Origin: Corallococcus caeni
GTDB taxonomy: Bacteria > Myxococcota > Myxococcia > Myxococcales > Myxococcaceae
Reading direction: 5' to 3'
Assembly: GCF_036245865.1 (NCBI RefSeq)
Contig: NZ_BTTW01000001.1
Location: forward strand, 868,001-932,000
DNA length: 64,000 nucleotides
Positions 59,301-64,000 of the stretch are shown in pieces. Both the position numbers and the translations under genes were made by a program. Position 1 is the first letter of the stretch. Each line of letters opens with the position of its first letter. The notes under the pieces were generated by a model. That model was not told the origin of the DNA and made no database searches. It saw nothing but the letters and a program-made list of their open reading frames with translations.

Positions 59301-60877
59301 CGCCCGCGCACGTCGCGTACCTGTGGCCGCTGGTGAAGGAGCCGCGCGACCTGGAGGCGGGGCTCACGACGTCGTTCCACGGGCTGCTCGCGCTGGCGAA
59401 GGCGGTGGGCCCGGGCGCGGCGAAGACGCCCGTGACGCTGGACGTGGTGACCACCGGCGCCCAGGACGTCACGGGCGAGGAGCCGCTGCTGCCCTGGCAG
59501 GCGGCCGCCGTGGGCACAAGCCGCGTGCTGCCCCAGGAGTACCCCGGCCTCACCGTGCGCGCCGTCGACGTCACCTGGCCCGCGCCGGACGAGTCCGCGT
59601 CCGGCCCGTGGCTGGAGCGGCTGGTGACGGAGCTGGCCACCGGCAAGGAAGCGGTGGTCGCGCTGCGCGGCCCGTACCGCCACGTGGAGGCGTTCGAGTC
59701 CATCGACCTTCCCGACGCGGCACCCTCGACGGACGCCAGCACCGCGCAGGCGGCGGGGCTCAAGGACGGCGGGGTCTACGTCATCGTCGGCGGCCTGGGC
59801 CGCGTGGGGCTCGCGCTCGCGGAGCAGCTCACGCAGGCGGTGAAGCCGAAGCTCGTGCTGCTGTCGCGCCGCACGCTCCCCGCCCCCGGCGAGTGGGACG
59901 CGTGGCGCGCGGGCCACGACGCCCAGGACGCGACGTCCAAGGCCATCGAGCGCATGCGCGCGCTGGAGCAGGCGGGCGCGCAGGTGCTGGCGCTGCGCGC
60001 GGACGCGGGCGTGCCCGGTCAGCTCGACAAGGCGCTCCAGGTGGCGGAGGCGAAGTACGGCCGCGTCGACGGCGTCTTCTACGCGGCGGGCGACGGCGGC
60101 ATGGCCACCCGCATCTCCGTGGACGAGTCCACGCCGGAGGCCACGGCCCCGCTGCTGGCCGGCCGCTTCGGAGGCCTCACGCAGCTGGCGGAGGCCCTGG
60201 CGTCACGGCGTCCGGACTTCGTCGTGGTGCAGTCCTCCCTCACCGTGGTGCTGGGCGGCATGGCGGTCAGCGCGGTGGCGGCGGCGCACGCCGGCATGGA
60301 CGCGCTCGCGGCCCGGCAGGCCCGGCTGGGGGGCACCCGCTGGTACACCGTGGACTGGGACGTGTGGGGCGTGGGCGAGGGCTTCCGCCCCGACGCCGTC
60401 ATCTCCCCCACCGAGGGCTTCCGCCTCCTGCGCGCGCTGCTCAATCAGCCCGCCGGCGGACGGTTCCTCGCGTCCCGAGGCTCGCTGGAGGCGCGGCTCC
60501 AGGTGGCGCGTGACGGCACCTCCACCGCGCGCGCGGGAGGAAGCGCCAGCGGCAGGCACCCGCGTCCCCCGCTCGCCAACGCCTTCGTCGCCCCGCGCGA
60601 CGAGACCGAGGAGAAGGTCGCCGCGCTCTGGCAGGACCTGCTGGGCGTGGAGTCGGTGGGCATCACCGACAACTTCTTCGAACTGGGCGGCCACTCGCTG
60701 CTGGGCGTGCAGCTCCTGTCGCGAATCCGCGAGGCCTTCCAGGTCGAGCTGTCCATGCGCGCCCTCTTCGAGTCCCCCACCGTGGAGGTGATGACGGTGG
60801 CCATCGTGGAGGCGAGCGCCAGCCAGCTCGACCCGGAAGCCCTGGAAGCCATGCTCGCGGAGCTGGAGCAGGGCTGA
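56315..60877 (+). CDS. Terminal PKS module KS-AT-KR0-ACP
   Basis: 1520 residues from ATG 56315, which overlaps the NRPS stop by 8 bp and has GGAG 8 bp upstream. KS (~10-440) has Cys182 in TVQTACSSSL and intact His motifs. AT (~530-830) has Ser629 and HAFH (H725-H728), so malonyl. The KR retains a GGLGRVG loop but the catalytic Tyr is Val1321 and Lys is Arg1284, so reduction is unlikely. ACP: GGHSLL with Ser1461. The protein ends 60 residues later (LEAMLAELEQG) with no thioesterase, reductase or terminal C domain, so release must be by another protein, by a trans-acting acyl transfer, or spontaneous. Confidence 0.92.
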   Translation: MSDAVGGGEERIAIVGLAGRFPGAKTLEGFWEMLRRGGDARRVPTDAELDDAGVPQALRAHPQWVRSSYVLEGATEFDAGLFGYSPREAELMDPQQRIFMECAWESLDNAGYDPLRFKGAVAVYASVSLSSYLLRALMRQPDLMDAAGSFGVMLANDKDYVATRVSHRLGLRGPAATVQTACSSSLVALHLACQSLLSGESDMALAGGSSVSFPQTAGYLYQEGMIFSPDGYCRAFDAKANGTVRGAGAAVVVLKRLSDALKDGDTIHGVLLGTAVNNDGAGKVGFTAPSVEGQAAVIAEALAISGVTPDDIQYVEAHATGTPLGDPIEVAALNQAFGGKETGQKRVALGSLKAAIGHLDAAAGIAGVVKTVLAMEHGEIPASPHFQQPNPVIDFDAGPFFVPSQPRPWTSANGPRRAGVSAFGIGGTNTHVILEEAPKAAAPAPSRRAWHVLPLSARTPAALDAATEQLAAHLDAHPNVSLADVAYTLQVGRHIHEHRRAVVVKDVADAKAALRDARRLLGGSGLNTRRPVVFLFSGQGSQYVDMGRGLYEQEPTFRAEVDACSEKLKAHLGLDLRTVLYPPADGREKATEQLKQTSLTQPALFVIEYALAKLWASWGVTPQAMVGHSIGEYVAACLSGVFSVDDALALVATRGRLMQSLPAGAMLSVRLTPEALAPLMDARLSVAAVNAPGFTVVAGPTDAVDGLQAKLEAQKVEVSRLHTSHAFHSTMMDPIVEEFRQAVAKVARKEPKDLYLSNVTGAHVTPEDAVSPAYWARHLRDAVRFQDSATLLLNDPEHVFLEVGPGNALATLVRRNAKEGTFPAILTTLPAPRDAQQDALTHATDAFAKLWLAGAKTTAGRVYKGEARRRIPLPAYPFQRERYDLLKGPPPALPRAATAARTAPNQGVELTVPVWPRTRASPRVPSLSGQRWLVLEAETPVASRVAERLRQAGADVVSLVAGQGASDPVTKRFAVDVASPGAVSEHLERLRGEDWTPAHVAYLWPLVKEPRDLEAGLTTSFHGLLALAKAVGPGAAKTPVTLDVVTTGAQDVTGEEPLLPWQAAAVGTSRVLPQEYPGLTVRAVDVTWPAPDESASGPWLERLVTELATGKEAVVALRGPYRHVEAFESIDLPDAAPSTDASTAQAAGLKDGGVYVIVGGLGRVGLALAEQLTQAVKPKLVLLSRRTLPAPGEWDAWRAGHDAQDATSKAIERMRALEQAGAQVLALRADAGVPGQLDKALQVAEAKYGRVDGVFYAAGDGGMATRISVDESTPEATAPLLAGRFGGLTQLAEALASRRPDFVVVQSSLTVVLGGMAVSAVAAAHAGMDALAARQARLGGTRWYTVDWDVWGVGEGFRPDAVISPTEGFRLLRALLNQPAGGRFLASRGSLEARLQVARDGTSTARAGGSASGRHPRPPLANAFVAPRDETEEKVAALWQDLLGVESVGITDNFFELGGHSLLGVQLLSRIREAFQVELSMRALFESPTVEVMTVAIVEASASQLDPEALEAMLAELEQG
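58190..58520 (+). repeat. AT-domain DNA segment repeated in the three PKS genes (copy c)
   Basis: Third copy of the AT core repeat described at 44211. It has slightly more changes after GEYVAACL (SGVFSVDD in place of AGVFTLDD), but the same flanking bases and the same HTSHAFHS block. Confidence 0.6.
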
Positions 60878-60894
60878 AATCGCCTAGGAACGCC

Positions 60895-60932
60895 GGGCCC
60901 GCGCGCACTCCCGTAGTACCGTGCGCGGGCCC
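60895..60932 (+). terminator. Strong hairpin after the PKS genes (terminator or attenuator)
   Basis: GGGCCCGCGC...AC (60895-60908) pairs with GTGCGCGGGCCC (60921-60932), leaving a 2-nt bulge and a 12-nt loop. There is no T-run. It lies between the last PKS and the exporter gene, so it may terminate or dampen read-through from the giant genes into the exporter/acylase pair. Confidence 0.55.
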
Positions 60933-60968
60933 TTGACCCTCCTGCCCCCCAGGAGAAAGAGACGTGGA
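60933..60968 (+). promoter_or_regulatory. -35-like element and SD-sequestering hairpin before the exporter
   Basis: TTGACC (60933-60938) directly follows the hairpin, without a clear -10. CTCCTG (60939-60944) is the exact reverse complement of CAGGAG (60950-60955) across a five-C loop, so the AGGAG ribosome site of the exporter gene (ATG 60969) could be masked in a small stem. Either a new promoter or a translation-level control is possible. Confidence 0.35.
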
Positions 60969-62375
60969 ATGAGCCTCGCGCAACGCCTGACCGTCACCCA
61001 GCCCATGCGGGTCTTCTGGATCACCTGGTTCGGTCAGCTCATCTCGATCCTGGGCTCGGGCCTCACGGCCTTCGGCGTGGGCGCGAAGGTCTTCCTGGAC
61101 ACGCGCTCCACCACGCAGTTCGCGCTCCTGTCCTTCTTCGCGTTCGCGCCCATGGTCGTCCTGGCCCCGCTGGCCGGGACGCTCATCGACCGGTGGGACC
61201 GCCGCCGCGCCATGCTGCTGGCGGACATGGGCAACGGCCTGAGCACGCTCATCATCTTCGCGATGGTGCTGGCGGACAGCAGGGGCCTCTTCAAGCTCCA
61301 GGCCTGGCACTTCTACCTGCCCGTGTCCTTCGGCGCGTGCTTCGGCGCCTTCCGCTGGCCGGCCTTCTTCGCCACGGTGACGCTGCTGGTGCCCAAGCAG
61401 CACCTGGGCCGCGCCAACGCCATGGCGGAGGTGGCCAGCGGCGCCAGTCAGATCCTCTCCCCCATCATCGCCGGAGGGCTCATCGACAGCGTGGGCCTGG
61501 TGGGCGTGCTGTCGGTGGACGTCTGCAGCTTCACCATCGCCATCGTCACCCTGCTGATGGTCCGCTTCCCGCGTCCCCCGGTCTCCGCGGAGGGCCAGCA
61601 GGGCAAGGGGTCCATCCTCGCGGAGATGAAGCAGGGCTGGAGCTTCATCAGCAGCCGCAAGGGGCTCGTGGCGCTCCTGGGCTTCACCGTCGTGGCCGTG
61701 CTGTGCATGGACCTGGTGGTGCTGCTCATCACCCCGCTGGTGCTGGCCTTCACGGACATCTCCACGCTGGGCATCATCGCGTCGGTGGCGGGCGTGGGCG
61801 CGCTGCTGGGCGCCGTCGGCATGGGCGTGTGGGGCGGTCCCAAGAACCAGCTGCACGGCATCCTGGGGTTCCAGATCCTCTCGGGCCTGGTGCTCTTCAT
61901 GGCCGCGCCGTCGCCCAGCGTGCCGCTGGTGGCCACCGCCGCCGCGCTCTACCTGTTCACCATGCCGCCCATGGTGGCGAGCAGCCAGTCCATCTGGCAG
62001 CGCAAGATTCCGGCGGACCTCCAGGGCCGCGCCGCGGCCGTGAAGCGGATGGTCACCCTGTGCATGTCGCCGTTCGCCAGCCTCATCGCGGGGCCGCTCG
62101 CGGACGACCTCTTCGAGCCGGCCATGGCCCCGGGCGGCGCGCTCGCCAGCAGCATGGGCCGCATCCTGGGCGTGGGCCCGGGGCGCGGCATCGCCGTCAT
62201 CTTCATCGTCCTGGGGCTGATGACGCTCACGAACGTCGCGTTCGCGTGGACCAACCCGCGCCTGCGCAACCTGGACCGCGAGCTGCCGGACGCCCTGCCT
62301 GACGGGGGCGCAACCCCGGACACCGCCGCCGCCCCCCCGCCGACCGCCCCCACCGCTGGAGCCTCCGCGTCATGA
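60969..62375 (+). CDS. MFS exporter
   Basis: 468 residues from ATG 60969 (MSLAQRLTVTQPMRVF). About 12 hydrophobic segments are visible. The loop between TM2 and TM3 has GTLIDRWDRRRAM, the MFS motif A (GxLaDrxGrr-like), and the family of MFS-3/enterobactin-exporter-type proteins is the closest I recognise. The C-terminal ~35 residues are Pro/Ala-rich. It lies 91 bp after the terminal PKS gene and overlaps the acylase gene by 4 bp (ATGA at 62372), so it likely exports the cluster's acylated product to the periplasm, where the acylase could act. Confidence 0.88.
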   Translation: MSLAQRLTVTQPMRVFWITWFGQLISILGSGLTAFGVGAKVFLDTRSTTQFALLSFFAFAPMVVLAPLAGTLIDRWDRRRAMLLADMGNGLSTLIIFAMVLADSRGLFKLQAWHFYLPVSFGACFGAFRWPAFFATVTLLVPKQHLGRANAMAEVASGASQILSPIIAGGLIDSVGLVGVLSVDVCSFTIAIVTLLMVRFPRPPVSAEGQQGKGSILAEMKQGWSFISSRKGLVALLGFTVVAVLCMDLVVLLITPLVLAFTDISTLGIIASVAGVGALLGAVGMGVWGGPKNQLHGILGFQILSGLVLFMAAPSPSVPLVATAAALYLFTMPPMVASSQSIWQRKIPADLQGRAAAVKRMVTLCMSPFASLIAGPLADDLFEPAMAPGGALASSMGRILGVGPGRGIAVIFIVLGLMTLTNVAFAWTNPRLRNLDRELPDALPDGGATPDTAAAPPPTAPTAGASAS

Positions 62376-64000
62376 GTGCCTTCTCCCAGGTCCTGCGCAT
62401 GCTGCGCATGTTGCCGTCCGCCATGGCCGTGGCCGCCCCGGGCGTGGGGCCGTGGATTGCCCGCCGCCGCTGGCCGCGCGCGGAAGGGGTCCTCACGCTG
62501 CCCGGCCTGCACGGCAAGGTGGAGGTGCTGCGCGACACGTGGGGCGTGCCGCACATCTTCGCCAGCGACGAGCACGACCTGTTCTTCGCCCAGGGCTACG
62601 TGCACGGGCAGGACCGGATGTGGCAGATGGAGATGGGCCGCCGGCTGGTGGACGGCCGGCTGGCGAGCCTGCTGGGCCCCATGCTGGTGTCCGCGGACGA
62701 GTTCCTGCGCACCATGGGCCTGCGCCACCTGGCCGAGCACGCCTGGGAGCAGGTGGACCCGGAGGCGCGCGCCATCCTGGAGGCCTACAGCGCGGGCATC
62801 AACGCGCGCATCGCCGCGGAACCGCTGCCCTACGAGTTCACCGTCATGGGCGCGGAGCCCGCGCCGTGGACGCCCGTGGACTCGCTCGCGCGCGGCAACC
62901 TGCTGGCGATGATGCTGGGCGGCAACCACCGCATCGAGCTGTTCCGCGCCCGGCTGGTGGCCGCCGTGGGCGAGGAGGTGGCCAACACGCTCCTGCCGCA
63001 GAACGCGCCGGAGACGCCGCTCATCGTCCCGAAGGAGGCGCGCCTGCCGGGCCTGAAGTCCGTGAAGACGATGTCCGGCCTGGACAGCGTGGACGCGGTG
63101 ATGGGCGACCCGAACATCGTCTCCGGCAGCAACAACTGGGTGGTGCACGGCCAGCGCACGAAGAGCGGCCAGCCGCTGCTCGCCAACGACGTGCACATCC
63201 CGCTGGGCATGCCGTCCACCTGGTACGAGAACGGCCTGCACGGCGGCCGCTTCCAGCACGTGGGCTTCTCCCTGCCCGGCGTGCCCATGCTCATCGTGGG
63301 CCACAACGGGAAGGTGGCCTGGGGCATGTCCAACCTGGGGCCGGACACCCAGGACTTCTACATCGAGAAGCTGGACGACCCGAAGGCGCCCAAGCAGTAC
63401 CTCTACCAGGGCACCTGGCACGACCTGCACGTGCGCCGCGAGGAGATCGAGGTCAAGGGCGGCGCCCCCGTGGTCATGGAGGTGAAGAGCACCCGGCACG
63501 GCCCGCTGATGAACAAGGTGATGGCGGACGAGATGAAGGACGGCGAGCCGATGTCCCTCAAGTGGGCGCACCGGGAATGCCAGCCGCTCATCAACGCCGT
63601 GCTGAAGCTCAACCTGGCGCGGGACTGGGAGTCCTTCCGCGGCGCGATGAAGGCATGGGAGGGACCGGGCCAGAACTTCGTGTACGCGGACACGGCGGGC
63701 AACATCGGCTACCAGGCCACGGGGAAGATTCCCATCCGCCAGGGGCACCAGGGCCTCCTCCCCATGCCGGGCTGGACGGGCGAATCCGAGTGGACGGGCT
63801 TCATCCCCTTCGAGGAGCTGCCCGCGTCCTTCAACCCGCCCGCGGGCTACGCGGCCACGGCGAACAACAAGATCACCTCCGACGACTACCCGCACCTCAT
63901 CGCGCACAACTGGTTCCCCGGCTACCGCGCCAAGCGCATCACCGACCTGCTGGAGGCGGGCACGCAGCACAGCGTGCAGACGATGCGGGACATCCAGGCG
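62372..64000 (+). CDS. Penicillin-acylase-family (Ntn-hydrolase) acylase, 3' truncated by window
   Basis: 543 codons visible from ATG 62372, coupled to the exporter. A hydrophobic N-terminal stretch (residues ~12-35, MLPSAMAVAAPGVGPW) suggests export. The alpha part shows the family signature VLRDTWGVPHIFASDEHDLFFAQGY...QDRMWQMEMGRR. The beta-chain nucleophile is Ser253 in the autoproteolysis site SG|SNNWVV, followed by LLANDVHIPLGMPSTWYE and IVGHNGKVAWGMSNLG. Family members remove N-acyl groups (penicillin G acylase, PvdQ, AHL acylases). Next to a FAAL-initiated NRPS this suggests removal of the fatty-acyl cap in the periplasm. The C-terminal third is off the window. Confidence 0.92.
   Translation, partial: MSAFSQVLRMLRMLPSAMAVAAPGVGPWIARRRWPRAEGVLTLPGLHGKVEVLRDTWGVPHIFASDEHDLFFAQGYVHGQDRMWQMEMGRRLVDGRLASLLGPMLVSADEFLRTMGLRHLAEHAWEQVDPEARAILEAYSAGINARIAAEPLPYEFTVMGAEPAPWTPVDSLARGNLLAMMLGGNHRIELFRARLVAAVGEEVANTLLPQNAPETPLIVPKEARLPGLKSVKTMSGLDSVDAVMGDPNIVSGSNNWVVHGQRTKSGQPLLANDVHIPLGMPSTWYENGLHGGRFQHVGFSLPGVPMLIVGHNGKVAWGMSNLGPDTQDFYIEKLDDPKAPKQYLYQGTWHDLHVRREEIEVKGGAPVVMEVKSTRHGPLMNKVMADEMKDGEPMSLKWAHRECQPLINAVLKLNLARDWESFRGAMKAWEGPGQNFVYADTAGNIGYQATGKIPIRQGHQGLLPMPGWTGESEWTGFIPFEELPASFNPPAGYAATANNKITSDDYPHLIAHNWFPGYRAKRITDLLEAGTQHSVQTMRDIQA

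Noticed and set aside
1-64000. tRNA, rRNA and CRISPR arrays
   Set aside because: I looked for TPsiC-like ends, conserved rRNA words and spaced direct repeats and saw none. The short repeats found are in-frame within genes.

Overview
The window looks like a chromosome segment of a fruiting myxobacterium, most likely Myxococcaceae (Corallococcus/Myxococcus type). The DNA is very GC-rich with strong third-position G/C bias, nearly every stretch is coding, and several families are typical of that group: a DUF2378/TIGR02265 protein, a tandem pair of secreted GH18 proteins, the MbnP/MbnH 'metallo-mystery' pair, an expanded GntR type, a lipoprotein toxin with its immunity partner, and a large FAAL-NRPS-PKS cluster. 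I saw no rRNA, tRNA or CRISPR array. The assignment is from family recognition only.

1-9000: the tail of an unknown gene with a terminator; a membrane protein with a zinc ribbon and HEVGH motif; a metallo-beta-lactamase-fold hydrolase divergent from an OPT-family oligopeptide transporter; a threonyl-tRNA synthetase without TGS and editing domains, preceded by a threonine-rich leader peptide and a strong hairpin (candidate attenuator); a CBS-pair protein divergent from msrB; and a GntR-type regulator with a repetitive C-terminal extension and a 33-bp perfect palindrome upstream.

9000-24000: two secreted GH18 proteins of identical length (630 aa), separated by a decayed IS5-type transposase; purL divergent from an M4 metalloprotease lipoprotein; a DUF2378 protein; a cysteine-cluster protein; and small hypothetical or stress proteins.

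24000-36200: xdhC overlapping a single-chain xanthine dehydrogenase; the mbnP-mbnH copper pair; a lipoprotein toxin (Tox-REase-5-like) overlapping its Imm52-like partner; and a minus-strand set of a small lipoprotein, a YcnI/DUF1775 copper-type protein and a tri-haem lipoprotein. Two metal/redox loci therefore flank the toxin pair.

36200-64000: after a 650-bp non-coding control region, five co-directional giant genes form one assembly line: FAAL-ACP-C-A-PCP; KS-AT-KR-ACP; KS-AT-KR-ACP-pseudoACP-sulfotransferase; C-A(Ser)-PCP; KS-AT-KR-ACP. An MFS exporter follows, then (translationally overlapping, cut by the window end) a penicillin-acylase-family Ntn hydrolase. The line has several oddities: the first KS has Ser in place of the catalytic Cys, the first A domain lacks the amino-anchoring Asp, the last two KR domains lack catalytic Tyr, a sulfotransferase sits inside the line, and there is no thioesterase. 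I infer an acylated lipopeptide-polyketide that is exported and then deacylated, as in PvdQ-type maturation. I do not recognise the product; this cluster is the best candidate for an undescribed system here.
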